A stretch of DNA of 64,000 bases from Mageeibacillus sp. UBA1212 (lineage in GTDB: Bacteria; Bacillota; Clostridia; UBA1212), in the NCBI GenBank assembly GCA_002309655.1, contig DBXM01000002.1, forward strand, positions 1 through 64,000, read 5' to 3'. Shown one piece after another: positions 25,389 through 34,118 of the stretch. The notes beneath the pieces are model-generated. The model was not told the origin of the DNA. It ran no database searches and saw nothing but the letters and a program-made list of their open reading frames with translations. Position 1 is the stretch's first letter; every line of letters starts with the position of its first letter. Made by a program: the position numbers and the translations under genes.

Positions 25389-26033
25389 TCAGAATTTCAG
25401 AGAATTCACGGCGATTCCGAGGTCTTCGCTGCGGAAAAGGTACGACCCCGCGACAAGAATGTCCGCTCCCGCTCCGGCCGCCTTCCTCCCGGTTTCGGCG
25501 TTGATGCCGCCGTCCACCTCAATAAGGAATTCCAGCCCGCGCCGCCTCCTGACGTCGGCGGCTCTCCTAATCTTGTCCGTCACACTGTCGATGTAACTCT
25601 GCCCGCCGAAGCCCGGGTTCACGGTCATCAAAAGAAGCAAATCCGCAACCGGAAGCACCTCTTCGACCGCGGTCAGCGGCGTTCCCGGATTGATCGCCAC
25701 GCCCGCCTTCGCGCCGGTCGCCTTGATCTGGTGGAGCAGCCTGTCGAGGTGGTTGGTCGCCTCCGCGTGGACCGTAATGATGTCCGCGCCGGCGTTTCTG
25801 AAATCCTCCACGTAGCGTTCCGGATGTTCGATCATCAGGTGAACGTCGAACGGCGCCCTTCTCGAGGCGGAGACGCACTTTATAACAGGCGCCCCGAACG
25901 TGATGTTGGGCACGAACGCGCCGTCCATTACATCGAGATGGATATAGTCGGAACCGGCCTGCACGGCACGGTAGATCTCATATCCCAGCTCCGAAAAATC
26001 GCATGAAAGCATTGACGCTGCGACAAAGTTCAT
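25389..26033 (-). CDS. rpe: Ribulose-phosphate 3-epimerase
   Basis: 214 residues; interconverts ribulose-5-phosphate and xylulose-5-phosphate in the pentose phosphate pathway. Seen: ASMLSCDF at the N-terminus, the metal/catalytic HLDVMDGAFVPNITFG (His and Asp ligands), DVHLMIEHPERYV, and MTVNPGFGGQSYI, then EVDGGIN with the second catalytic Asp. Usual family length and complete. AGCGGAGGATAAT ribosome site. Follows rsgA by 70 bp in the order prkC-rsgA-rpe common to Firmicutes. Confidence 0.96.
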   Translation of the reverse strand: MNFVAASMLSCDFSELGYEIYRAVQAGSDYIHLDVMDGAFVPNITFGAPVIKCVSASRRAPFDVHLMIEHPERYVEDFRNAGADIITVHAEATNHLDRLLHQIKATGAKAGVAINPGTPLTAVEEVLPVADLLLLMTVNPGFGGQSYIDSVTDKIRRAADVRRRRGLEFLIEVDGGINAETGRKAAGAGADILVAGSYLFRSEDLGIAVNSLKF

Positions 26034-26103
26034 ATTATCCTCCGCTGATGTCTTAACGCACTCCTTAACGCACTTCTTATTAAGAGACCGTTATAGGCGC
26101 TTA

Positions 26104-26997
26104 CTACTTGTATTTGTTTCTGTCCCGCTCCTTGAGCTCCGCGTAGATTTTCAGATACCGCTCGTACCTTCCCGCGGACATCTCGCCGTCACTTAAAAGC
26201 CCCTCGACGAAGCACCCCGGCTCGCCCGTGTGGCTGCAGTCCTGGAACCTGCACGCCGCGTTTTCGCGCCTCATCTCCGGATAGAAGCCGGACAGTTCCC
26301 TGCTCTCGAAATCCATCGCGTCGAAAAGGCTGAACCCCGGTGAGTCGATCAGAAACCGTCCGTTCCCGATCTCGAACATCTCCGAGTGGCGGGTCGTGTG
26401 TTTGCCGCGTTCGATCTTTTTCGTGAGCTCGCCTGTGGTCATCGCCTCTTTTGACAGAAGCCGGTTCGTGAGCGTCGACTTGCCGACGCCGGACTGACCC
26501 GACAGCACCGTGACCCCTTCGGGAAGCGCATTCTTGACCGTTTCCGCCTCTTCCGCGGACCTTTCACCTGTCATCGACACCGCGAAAACGCCGAAGTCGA
26601 CGCAGTTTTTGTACTGATTTTTGATATCCTCGGCCGCCTCTCCGTCACGGTCCGCCTTGTTGATGACGAGCATCGTGCCGATGCCCTTGGACACCGAGAC
26701 CGCCATCAGCTTGTCGAGAAGCAGCAGATCCGGCTTGGGGTTCGCGGCGGCGATAATGAAGAGCGCGCAGTCGACGTTCGCGACCGCGGGGCGCACGAGG
26801 GAATTCTTTCGCGGCAGAATATCGGAAATCACGTAGTCCGAAGTCTCGCCGCCGTCCTTCGAGAGGATCACGTTGTCGCCGATCATCGGCTTGACCGCGT
26901 TTTTCCGGAAAATGCCGCGCGGCTTCGCGTAAATATTCCCCGCCGGCGTGGCGACGCAGTAGAGCCCGCCTATTCCCTTGACAATCTTTCCGTTCAA
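26104..26997 (-). CDS. rsgA: Ribosome small-subunit-dependent GTPase RsgA
   Basis: 297 residues. A circularly permuted GTPase that helps late 30S maturation. An N-terminal OB domain (KGIGGLYCVATPAGNIY) is followed by the permuted motifs: G4-like NKAD, then P-loop LSGQSGVGKSTL, then DSPGF (G3). The C-terminal zinc knuckle is visible in CRFQDCSHTGEPGCFVEGLL (Cys-x4-Cys-x-His-x5-Cys). The start is a TTG at 26997 about 12 bp after GAGGAG, with no better ATG. It sits directly after prkC, its usual partner order. Confidence 0.95.
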   Translation of the reverse strand: MNGKIVKGIGGLYCVATPAGNIYAKPRGIFRKNAVKPMIGDNVILSKDGGETSDYVISDILPRKNSLVRPAVANVDCALFIIAAANPKPDLLLLDKLMAVSVSKGIGTMLVINKADRDGEAAEDIKNQYKNCVDFGVFAVSMTGERSAEEAETVKNALPEGVTVLSGQSGVGKSTLTNRLLSKEAMTTGELTKKIERGKHTTRHSEMFEIGNGRFLIDSPGFSLFDAMDFESRELSGFYPEMRRENAACRFQDCSHTGEPGCFVEGLLSDGEMSAGRYERYLKIYAELKERDRNKYK

Positions 26998-27054
26998 GCT
27001 TTAATTATCTCCTCAAAACGCACGAAAATTCACGGTATAAACCCGGATCGACTT

Positions 27055-29568
27055 TTACGGATTAGACCCCTTCGGCGTCGCGGAAGGCGTGGGAGTCGGT
27101 GAAGGCGTAGTCGTGGGCTCCTCTGTCGGAACCGGCGTCGGAACCATCTGCTCCTTCGTCCTGTTCACAATGCGCATTTCGTAAACGTTCCTGACGTCGT
27201 TCAGGTAGATGTACATTTTCGTCTCGGTCTCGCCCCAGTTGAACGGAACGGGAATCTCGAGTGGGAATTCCTCCTCGCGAACGTTGCTGAAGGAAGTCAT
27301 CAGCTTGTCGCCGTTCTGGAGCACGAAATCGACCTTCACCAGCGCAACGGCGCCCCGCGAGAGCCTGTCGTACGGACATTCGAGCGTTACAGTGACCGGA
27401 ACTGAAACTCTGTCGAGTTCAGCTTTGTCGTAAAAATAGAGGAAAACTTCGGATCCGCGGTACACCTCGGTGCCTGCCGGCGGGTACTGCGCCACAACGT
27501 ACATCTCCGCCTTGTACGGGTTCGGCGTCGCGGTCGGAGTGGGCGTGGGCGTGTCGGTCGGCTCAGGCGTGTCGGTCGGAACTTCTGTCGGCGTCTCGGT
27601 GGGCGTCTCGGCCGGCTCCCCGGTTTCGGTCGGCTCCTCGGTATCCCCTGCGGGTTTCTTCGTGGGCTCTTCCGTCGGCTCCGGCGTGTCCGTGGGCTCC
27701 TCGGTGGGCTCCGGTGTCGGCGTAGGCGTGGGCGTCGGTGTCGCAAAATAGATCGAGATGTCCTCGCCCGGGTTCGGGTACATTCCGCCGACCTTCAGAC
27801 CGGAGTTCACGACCATCTGATACGCCTCGGAATAGGTCATCGGCTGGTCCGCCGTCCCTACGAGATTCGGCACCACGACGTAGTCGCCGACGTTCCCCAT
27901 GCTTACGTAAAGCGTCACAGTGTCGCCTTTTTTGACAGTTTCGCCCGCGGAAGGCTTCATTTTCAGAACGGTTCCGGTTCCCTGGGTGCCGGGCACCTCG
28001 ACCTCTTCGACGTTCAGTCCGAGATTTTCGAGTGCGCCGCGGGCGATCCTGGAGGACCTTCCCGTGTAGTCGGTGAGAATTTCCGAGTCTTTTTCAAGAA
28101 TGACGTTAAGCGTGATCGTGTCGCCCTTCGTCAGCTCGGTGCCCTCGGTAATGTTCTGAGTGAGAACGTAGCCCGACGGATAGATGTCCGACTCGACCCT
28201 GACGATCTTGCACGCGATACCGTTGTCGGAGAGCATCTTGACGATATCCGACGCCGGGTAGCCCTCGTAGTTCTGAACGATATAGGTCTTTTCGATTTCG
28301 CCCGCGTTGTTTTGGAGCTTGTTGTCCTTGTAGTAGTTGATCAGGAACCAGATGATTCCCGCGGCCGCGAAGATTGCGATAACATACACGAACGCGGTCA
28401 GCACCACTGCGCCGGCCCTTCCGCGCTTTCTGCCGCGGTTGTCCTCTTCCTCTTCTTCGGGGTTTTCCTCGTAGGCTGAAACGTCGCCGGAGACGGAGCT
28501 TGAAACCTTCGCGGTCTTGTCCTTTTTCTCCTTCACGGTCCGCTCGCCGCCGTCGTTTTTACCGTTGCCGGTGCCGGTTTTGGCGGTTTTTGCGGCTGCT
28601 GCGGCTTTTGCCTGATTTTCGGCCTTGTTCGGGTCCTTTTTGACGCGTTTGTGCGCGTTTTCCGCCTTCGCGAGCGCGCTGTCCTCGGAAATGATACCGT
28701 TGTCGACCATGTACTGCGCCGGCACGAGAATCTGATCCGGGTCCTTTACGGCAATGTTCAGCGCCTGGAGCATGTCCTCCGCGGTCTGGAAGCGCTTGTT
28801 CACCTCGCGCATCGTCGCCACGACGACCACGTCGCTGATTGCTCTCGGAACCGACTCGTCCACCACGCACGCGGGAATCACGTTGTTGTTCGTGTGCTTC
28901 ATCGCGATGGCGTAGTTCGTGCTTCCGTCGAACGGCACGGCGCCCACCAGCATTTCATAGAACGTGATTCCGAGCGAGTAGATGTCGCTCCTGACATCTA
29001 CCGTTCCGTTTCTCGCCTGCTCCGGCGACATATAATAGACCGAGCACGCGCCGTCGGCCGCAACGATCGTATTCGTGTTCGCACTCGTCTCCGCGATGCC
29101 GAAGTCGGTCAGCGTGACGTGCTTTTTCTCGTCGACAAGAATGTTCTGCGGCTTGATGTCCTTGTGGATCACTCCGTGGGAGTGCGTATAGCAAAGAGCC
29201 GCCAGCACCTGCCTGATAATGTCCACGCAGTCGCGCCATTCAAGCGCTCCGCCCTGCGCGATAAGATCGTCCAGCGTCACGCCGTCGATCTTCTCCATGG
29301 CGATGTAGTGGCAGCCCTCGTAGTGGCCCAGCCCGTAAACCTTGACTATGTTCGGATGGTGGAGGTTGCTGACGTTCGACGCCTCTCTCTGAAGCCGCTC
29401 GACCTGCTCCGCGTCCCTCGAAAAATCGCTTTTAAGAACCTTCAGCGCCACGTCGATACCGAGAACGATATCCTTCGCCTCGTAAACAACAGACATGCCG
29501 CCCGCTCCGATCAGCCGGCCGACTTCGTACCTGTCGTTGAGTATGGTTCCTTCGTTGATTATATCCAT
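27055..29568 (-). CDS. prkC: PASTA-domain Ser/Thr protein kinase PrkC
   Basis: 837 residues. A cytosolic kinase (about 13-270) has GAGGMSVVYEA (glycine loop), VALKVL (Lys), IHKDIKPQN and LTDFGIAE. The catalytic loop reads HKD instead of the usual HRD. A Lys/Gly-rich linker, one membrane helix (about 387-411) and extracellular PASTA repeats (about 425-492, 493-560, 562-720) sense muropeptides in this family. The third PASTA repeat is interrupted by a Pro/Thr/Glu-rich low-complexity stretch (about 608-683); the repeat resumes with YVVAQYPPAGTEVYRGSEV. A further beta domain and a TP-rich tail end the protein. Its antagonist phosphatase gene lies 45 bp upstream. Confidence 0.93.
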   Translation of the reverse strand: MDIINEGTILNDRYEVGRLIGAGGMSVVYEAKDIVLGIDVALKVLKSDFSRDAEQVERLQREASNVSNLHHPNIVKVYGLGHYEGCHYIAMEKIDGVTLDDLIAQGGALEWRDCVDIIRQVLAALCYTHSHGVIHKDIKPQNILVDEKKHVTLTDFGIAETSANTNTIVAADGACSVYYMSPEQARNGTVDVRSDIYSLGITFYEMLVGAVPFDGSTNYAIAMKHTNNNVIPACVVDESVPRAISDVVVVATMREVNKRFQTAEDMLQALNIAVKDPDQILVPAQYMVDNGIISEDSALAKAENAHKRVKKDPNKAENQAKAAAAAKTAKTGTGNGKNDGGERTVKEKKDKTAKVSSSVSGDVSAYEENPEEEEEDNRGRKRGRAGAVVLTAFVYVIAIFAAAGIIWFLINYYKDNKLQNNAGEIEKTYIVQNYEGYPASDIVKMLSDNGIACKIVRVESDIYPSGYVLTQNITEGTELTKGDTITLNVILEKDSEILTDYTGRSSRIARGALENLGLNVEEVEVPGTQGTGTVLKMKPSAGETVKKGDTVTLYVSMGNVGDYVVVPNLVGTADQPMTYSEAYQMVVNSGLKVGGMYPNPGEDISIYFATPTPTPTPTPEPTEEPTDTPEPTEEPTKKPAGDTEEPTETGEPAETPTETPTEVPTDTPEPTDTPTPTPTATPNPYKAEMYVVAQYPPAGTEVYRGSEVFLYFYDKAELDRVSVPVTVTLECPYDRLSRGAVALVKVDFVLQNGDKLMTSFSNVREEEFPLEIPVPFNWGETETKMYIYLNDVRNVYEMRIVNRTKEQMVPTPVPTEEPTTTPSPTPTPSATPKGSNP
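27519..27747 (-). repeat. Low-complexity Thr/Pro/Glu-coding repeat inside prkC
   Basis: Degenerate short-period repeat coding for alternating TP, EPTEEP and DTPEP units (about residues 608-683 of PrkC). Probably a flexible extracellular spacer across the wall; such tracts are prone to length change. Confidence 0.8.
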
Positions 29569-29613
29569 AAAACTTCACCCTGCGGCGTCCTTGTTAAGGT
29601 TTCGCCTGCAATC

Positions 29614-30360
29614 TTACATTTTTACCGCCGCGACCGTAATGTCGTCCTCGCTTCCGCAACCGAGTGCGGTATAGACGAGCGCTTCGCACATTCTGTCCAT
29701 ACGCTTTCCCGAATTGTCGGAGATCACCGAGTAGAGCTCGACCGGATCAACCGCGGCCGACAGCCCGTCGCTGCAAAGCAGGAAAATGTCTCCTCTTTTG
29801 TGTTCGACTTCGTAGCAGTCCGGCTCGGTGCAGCCGATCTTTGCCAGGAAGCCCATTGCCTTTGTGACGGCGTTGTTGAAAAGGTACTTCCGCGTCTCTT
29901 CGGGCGTGTACCCCTTCTCTATCATCAGCTGCGCGACCGAATGGTCTCTCGTCACCTGAAGAAGCCTGCCGCCGTCGAAGTGGTAGCATCTGCTGTCGCC
30001 CACGTTGCAGACGACCGCGTTGTTTTCGCTCTCTATCACGGCGAGAAGCACGAGCGTCGCGCCCATGTTTTTGCAAAGAATGTCATCCGCCGCGTGTTTT
30101 GTAATGTCCGAATCGACAGAAACCACCGTCTCCGTAAGGAATTCGCGCAAATGCTCGACGCCGCCGTACGTGTACTTCGAGGCGGCGGCGCAGATACCGT
30201 CAACGGTCATCCGGCTGGCAACGTCGCCTGCCAGGTGGCCGCCCATTCCGTCGGACACAACCAGGAATTTCACGAGTCCGTCAGCGGATACCGTTCCGCC
30301 GAAGCTGTCCTCGTTGACTCTCTTTTTGTATCCCGTCCTGCTGATCGCAAAACTGTCCAT
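29614..30360 (-). CDS. PPM-type Ser/Thr protein phosphatase (Stp/PrpC)
   Basis: 248 residues from MDSFAISRTGYKKRVNEDSFGG; an AAGGAGG site precedes this ATG, so the 84-codon in-frame extension upstream is rejected. PP2C motifs are present: R-x-N-E-D at the N-terminus (metal-binding Asp), VVSDGMGGHLAGDVAS, CNVGDSRCY, TRDHS, and LCSDGLSAAV with a C-terminal GSEDDITV. It removes phosphates placed by PrkC on Ser/Thr residues. Upstream of prkC by 45 bp, the normal pair order. A promoter about 220 bp upstream gives a long leader. Confidence 0.95.
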   Translation of the reverse strand: MDSFAISRTGYKKRVNEDSFGGTVSADGLVKFLVVSDGMGGHLAGDVASRMTVDGICAAASKYTYGGVEHLREFLTETVVSVDSDITKHAADDILCKNMGATLVLLAVIESENNAVVCNVGDSRCYHFDGGRLLQVTRDHSVAQLMIEKGYTPEETRKYLFNNAVTKAMGFLAKIGCTEPDCYEVEHKRGDIFLLCSDGLSAAVDPVELYSVISDNSGKRMDRMCEALVYTALGCGSEDDITVAAVKM

Positions 30361-30673
30361 GAATGGCGCCTCCTTTCCGGAACGTCCGTGCCGTGCTTCC
30401 GCATCGTGAACGGTCCCGGGAGCGGTCCCGCAAGCCAAAGCCTGTTCCGGCCTGCCGCGGGAAGATCTGTCTCTTCTTTTCGCATTACCTCTTTCTCTTT
30501 TGTAAATTGCGTCCGCCTTTGAAGTCTTCGTCTCCGCCCCATTGCGAACGCCTGCGCGCTTAATATGTGCGCTGTAATATTTTATTATACACAACGCGCG
30601 CCCGTTTAACAATCGGATTTTCGCCCTGATTTAGCGAAAATATTCTGTTTCCGGCGGTTTTCGGGAATGAATT
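30361..30673 (-). other. 313-bp leader region between rlmN and stp
   Basis: Holds the stp promoter and a ~220-nt GC-rich leader. An open frame runs through it in phase with stp, but it lacks a ribosome site and looks like untranslated leader. No terminator is obvious after rlmN. Confidence 0.5.
30584..30612 (-). promoter_or_regulatory. Promoter of stp-prkC-rsgA-rpe
   Basis: Minus-strand TTGTTA (30607-30612), 17-bp spacer, TATAAT (30584-30589). Start near 30577. Confidence 0.7.
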
Positions 30674-31774
30674 TCAGCCGTTGTCCGGTTTTTCTATCAC
30701 TGTTTCAGCCACTCCGGCCGTTTTTGCCGCTTCCGCCGCCTTCCGTTCCTCCGCGGTCTGCTTCCTCAACTGCCCGCACGCGGCGTCGATGTCACGTCCG
30801 AGTTCGCGCCTGACCGTCACCGACACGCCCTGCGCATCCAGCAGTCCCGCGAACCGCTCGATGTTCTTCCTGTCCGGCCGCTCGAAGCCCGTTCCCGAGA
30901 CCTTGTTGACCGGAATCAGATTCACGTGGCAGAGCTTCAGTTTCTTCATCCTCGCCGCGAGCTCGTCCGCGTGCCGCTTGGAGTCGTTCACGCCCGCAAT
31001 CAGCGCGTACTCGAACGTGATCCTGCGCTTCGTTTTTTCGGTGTAGTACCTGCACGCCTCGAAAAGCTCGTCCAGCGGATATTTTTTGTTGATCGGCATG
31101 ATCTTCGAGCGCTCGCTGTCGAACGGGTTGTGAAGCGAGACCGACAGCGTGACCGGCAGCTTCTCGTCCGCCAGAGTGTAGATTTTGGGAACGATTCCGC
31201 ACGTCGACACCGAGATCTTCCTCGCGCCGACGTTCAGCCCTTCGTCCGCCGTCACCCGCCTCAGGAACTTCACGACGTTGTCGTAATTGTCCAGCGGCTC
31301 GCCGATGCCCATGATCACGATGTGCCCGATCCTGACGTTTTCGTGCTTCTGGACCGCGATCACCTGCCCCAGGATCTCTCCCGCCGACAGGCTTCTCGAG
31401 AACGGAATTCCCGTCGAGGCGCAGAACCTGCACCCCATTTTGCAGCCCGCCTGCGACGAAATGCACACCGAGTAGCCGTAGCTGTACTTCATCAGAACGC
31501 TCTCCACCAGCACGCCGTCCTCCTGTTCGAAAAGGAACTTCACCGTGCCGTCGAGCTGCGAGCGCTTCACGTCCGCCACCTCCGGAATACCCGTCACCGC
31601 GCACTCCGCGAGCATGGCGCGAACGTCCTTCGAAAGGTTTGTCATCTCCTCGAAGGAAGCGCCGGCCGTCAGCCGCTCCGCTATCTGTTTTGCCCTGTAT
31701 TTAGGTAAATTCTTTGACGCCACGAACTCCTCGAGTTCATGCGTGTCAAGGTCGAGCAGTCTGATTTTTTCCAA
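30674..31774 (-). CDS. rlmN: 23S rRNA (adenine2503-C2)-methyltransferase
   Basis: 366-residue radical SAM enzyme that methylates A2503 of 23S rRNA and A37 of some tRNAs. The CxxxCxxC iron-sulfur ligands are C111, C115 and C118 in AGCKMGCRFCAST. Also present are GQVIAVQKHENVRIGHIVIMGIGEPLDNYDNV in pieces, STCGIVP, and the C-terminal RRELGRDIDAACGQL with the catalytic cysteine. The start is TTG at 31774, 15 bp after fmt. The last ~25 residues are an extra Ala/Glu-rich tail. In the order def-fmt-rlmN-stp-prkC; rsmB, which commonly lies between fmt and rlmN, is missing. Confidence 0.95.
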   Translation of the reverse strand: MEKIRLLDLDTHELEEFVASKNLPKYRAKQIAERLTAGASFEEMTNLSKDVRAMLAECAVTGIPEVADVKRSQLDGTVKFLFEQEDGVLVESVLMKYSYGYSVCISSQAGCKMGCRFCASTGIPFSRSLSAGEILGQVIAVQKHENVRIGHIVIMGIGEPLDNYDNVVKFLRRVTADEGLNVGARKISVSTCGIVPKIYTLADEKLPVTLSVSLHNPFDSERSKIMPINKKYPLDELFEACRYYTEKTKRRITFEYALIAGVNDSKRHADELAARMKKLKLCHVNLIPVNKVSGTGFERPDRKNIERFAGLLDAQGVSVTVRRELGRDIDAACGQLRKQTAEERKAAEAAKTAGVAETVIEKPDNG

Positions 31775-31789
31775 AGCAAGTCTTCTTTC

Positions 31790-32722
31790 TTATTTCCCGA
31801 AAACGCCCTCCAGCGTGTGCCCGTTCAAATACGCGCCCACCGGCATTCTCTTCGAATTTTCCCGCTGGATCTCCAGCACCTCCACCGCGCCCGAGCCGCA
31901 CGCCACCGTCACCGAGTTCTTCCCGATGACCGCGATCCGGCCGGGTTCGGCCCCCGGAAAACCGCCCTTGCAGATTTTCGTTTTCCTGATCTTGAAGCAC
32001 TCGCCGTCCAGGAACGTGAACGCCCCCGGAACCGGTTCGCACCCCCTCACCAGGTCGTGAACTTCCTGCGCGGATTTTGTCCAGTCGATAAGTCCGTCCT
32101 CTTTTTCGACGGTCTTCGCGTAAGTTGCCAGCGAGTCGTCCTGCGGCACCGGCGTGACCGTCCCGTCCATGAGTCCGTTCAGCGTTTCGACGATAAGCCT
32201 CGCCCCCACTGGCGCCAGCGCATCGTGAAGCTCGCCGGTGGTCATATCAGGCCCGATCTCCACCTTTTCCGACAGCAGCATCGCGCCTGTGTCCATTCCC
32301 GCGTCGGTCAGCATCGTCGTGACGCCGGTCTCCTTTTCGCCGTTCATCACCGCGCGCCAGATCGGAGCCGCCCCCCGGTATGCCGGAAGAAGGCTCGCGT
32401 GAACGTTCACGGTCCCGTATCTGGGAATGTCCAACACCTCCTGCGGCAGAATCTTCCCGTACGCGCACGTCACGAAAAAGTCGCATTTGTACTTTCCGAT
32501 CTCCTCGAGAAACTCGGGCGTTTTCACTTTTTCCGGCGAAAGAACCGGAATTCCGCGCTTTTCCGCCTCGATTTTGACCGGACTCTTCGTCACCTTCCCG
32601 CCGCGCCCCTTGGGCTTGTCCGCCTTCGTGACGCACAGAATCACGTTGAAGTTGTCGCACAGCGCCTCCAGCACCGGAAGCGCGAAATCGGGTGTTCCCA
32701 TAAAAACAATGTCAAGAGCCAC
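31790..32722 (-). CDS. fmt: Methionyl-tRNA formyltransferase
   Basis: About 310 residues; adds a formyl group to initiator Met-tRNA using 10-formyl-tetrahydrofolate. N-terminal IVFMGTPDFALPVLEAL is the family signature. The catalytic region HASLLPAYRGAAPIWRAVMNGEKETGVT and MDTGAMLL is present in order, and the C-terminal anticodon-side domain is complete. Start is ambiguous: GTG at 32722 has GGGGGTG 9 bp upstream and is preferred over GTG at 32734, which overlaps that site. def ends 18 bp upstream, so the two are co-transcribed as usual. Confidence 0.94.
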   Translation of the reverse strand: MALDIVFMGTPDFALPVLEALCDNFNVILCVTKADKPKGRGGKVTKSPVKIEAEKRGIPVLSPEKVKTPEFLEEIGKYKCDFFVTCAYGKILPQEVLDIPRYGTVNVHASLLPAYRGAAPIWRAVMNGEKETGVTTMLTDAGMDTGAMLLSEKVEIGPDMTTGELHDALAPVGARLIVETLNGLMDGTVTPVPQDDSLATYAKTVEKEDGLIDWTKSAQEVHDLVRGCEPVPGAFTFLDGECFKIRKTKICKGGFPGAEPGRIAVIGKNSVTVACGSGAVEVLEIQRENSKRMPVGAYLNGHTLEGVFGK

Positions 32723-32740
32723 CGCGCCGATCACCCCCGG

Positions 32741-33202
32741 TTATTTTTCGGTCCTGCCGAACTCGATTGCCTTGTCCTTGTAGAGAATTCCGTCGAGGTG
32801 GTCGAACTCGTGGCAGCAGATGACCGCAAGATAGCCGGACGCCTCGAAGGAGATCTCCTCCCCGTTTTCGTTGAGCGCCTTGACCTTGACGAACATCGGC
32901 CGCTTGCACTTCCCCGCGTAACCGGGAACGCTGAGGCACCCTTCGTCGGAAATCTGCTCGCCCGCCGACTCCGTGATGACCGGGTTCACGAGCTTGAACA
33001 CGTGCCCCTCTCTGTCGTCAATGACCGCCATCCGCTTCGGGATGCCGATCTGCGGCGCCGCGAGGCCCACTCCGTTCTTGTCGTACATGGTCTCGAGCAT
33101 GTCGTCGAGCACCTTTCTGATGCTGTCGGTCACCGCCGGAACCTCTTTACACACTTCTCTGAGGACGGGATTCCCGTCCGTTCTGATGTTTCTGATTGCC
33201 AT
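32741..33202 (-). CDS. def: Peptide deformylase
   Basis: 153 residues; removes the N-formyl group from new proteins and needs Fe2+/Ni2+. All three motifs are present: GVGLAAPQIG (residues 44-53), EGCLSVPG (87-94, Cys ligand) and HEFDHLDG (131-138, two His ligands and the catalytic Glu). A GGGAGGTGG site precedes ATG at 33202; longer in-frame starts upstream add unrelated sequence and are rejected. First of the def-fmt-rlmN set. Confidence 0.96.
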   Translation of the reverse strand: MAIRNIRTDGNPVLREVCKEVPAVTDSIRKVLDDMLETMYDKNGVGLAAPQIGIPKRMAVIDDREGHVFKLVNPVITESAGEQISDEGCLSVPGYAGKCKRPMFVKVKALNENGEEISFEASGYLAVICCHEFDHLDGILYKDKAIEFGRTEK

Positions 33203-33418
33203 GAATGGCCACCTCCCGTTCTCTCCGCCGCCTTTATTTGCGCCGGTATTTTGCGGCTTGTTAAAGCAAAAAATGCAATTTCCGGCCGGGAACCGTAAAC
33301 ACAGCGCCCTCTGCACAAAAATTGCAAATTATGCATACTGCCCGTGAAAGACTTCCGTCAGCACGGCCATCCGCCGAAAGGCACAATATACCGTCTTTCC
33401 GCCGCATTAATTATTATT

Positions 33419-34012
33419 TCAGTCGTCAGACTCGATGTCGAAAAGGAAATCCTCGATCGTAGAGGCGTTCCCGTTTCCGGCCGCTTCTTCCGCCGCGCCG
33501 TCCGCCTGCTCGACCGTCGCGATCATGTCGTCGATATCGTCGTTCTCGTCAATACCGATGTCGCCCGTGTCGTCGTCCTCAACCTTCGGCTTCTCTTTCT
33601 TCGGCTTCGCCTTCTCGGTCTCCTCCTTGCGCTCAACCTTCGGATCGAGCGAGATGAAGAACTGGATGAAGTAGAACACCACGAACAGCACCAGCGCCAC
33701 CGTCATGTTGCGGATAACGCCGAAAGGCTCGTAGAGGAAAAGTACCGTCGCCGCCGCGATGAACAAAACCGCCTTTATGACGACCATGATTGCGTACTTT
33801 TTGTTCTTCAGCATATCCTTGTTCGATGCGATCGGCAGCACGAATTCGATGCACGCCACCATCACGATCGCCAGCGCGAGAAGTCCCGTCGCCACAATCT
33901 TCTGGACCTGCGCCTCGAGGTTGAAAAATCCGAACTCGACCGCCAGGAATCCAACCAGCGACAGGAGGATTATTACGTAGAACAAGTTTGTCAAACCGTT
34001 TCTCTTTTTCAT
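33419..34012 (-). CDS. Four-helix membrane protein with acidic cytosolic tail
   Basis: 197 residues. Four predicted helices lie at about 9-29, 38-60, 73-93 and 100-122, then a Lys/Glu-rich stretch and a strongly acidic tail with DDDTGDIGIDENDDIDDM. I do not recognise a family. Start ATG 34012 was chosen for the TCGGAGGT site 10 bp ahead. Situated between hisS and def on the same strand, perhaps co-transcribed with def. The acidic tail suggests a cytosolic protein-interaction role, but nothing shows which. Confidence 0.7.
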   Translation of the reverse strand: MKKRNGLTNLFYVIILLSLVGFLAVEFGFFNLEAQVQKIVATGLLALAIVMVACIEFVLPIASNKDMLKNKKYAIMVVIKAVLFIAAATVLFLYEPFGVIRNMTVALVLFVVFYFIQFFISLDPKVERKEETEKAKPKKEKPKVEDDDTGDIGIDENDDIDDMIATVEQADGAAEEAAGNGNASTIEDFLFDIESDD

Positions 34013-34118
34013 TTTCTGTCTGACCTCCGAAGTCAACATTCACGGCAGACCCGCCCTGAATTTCGCGAAAATCTGCCAACCCACGGCTGTTTTGCCGCAT
34101 TCAACTGTTATTTTACCG

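Noticed and set aside
27470..27751. Gly/Val-repeat plus-strand protein
   Set aside because: It is the complement of the Thr/Pro-coding repeat in prkC.
28651..30522. A 623-codon plus-strand open frame opposite prkC and stp
   Set aside because: Antisense to well-supported genes and low in normal protein composition.
29614..30612. 84-residue N-terminal extension of the phosphatase
   Set aside because: No ribosome site and atypical composition; the family start MDSFAISRTGYKKRVNED has a good AAGGAGG.
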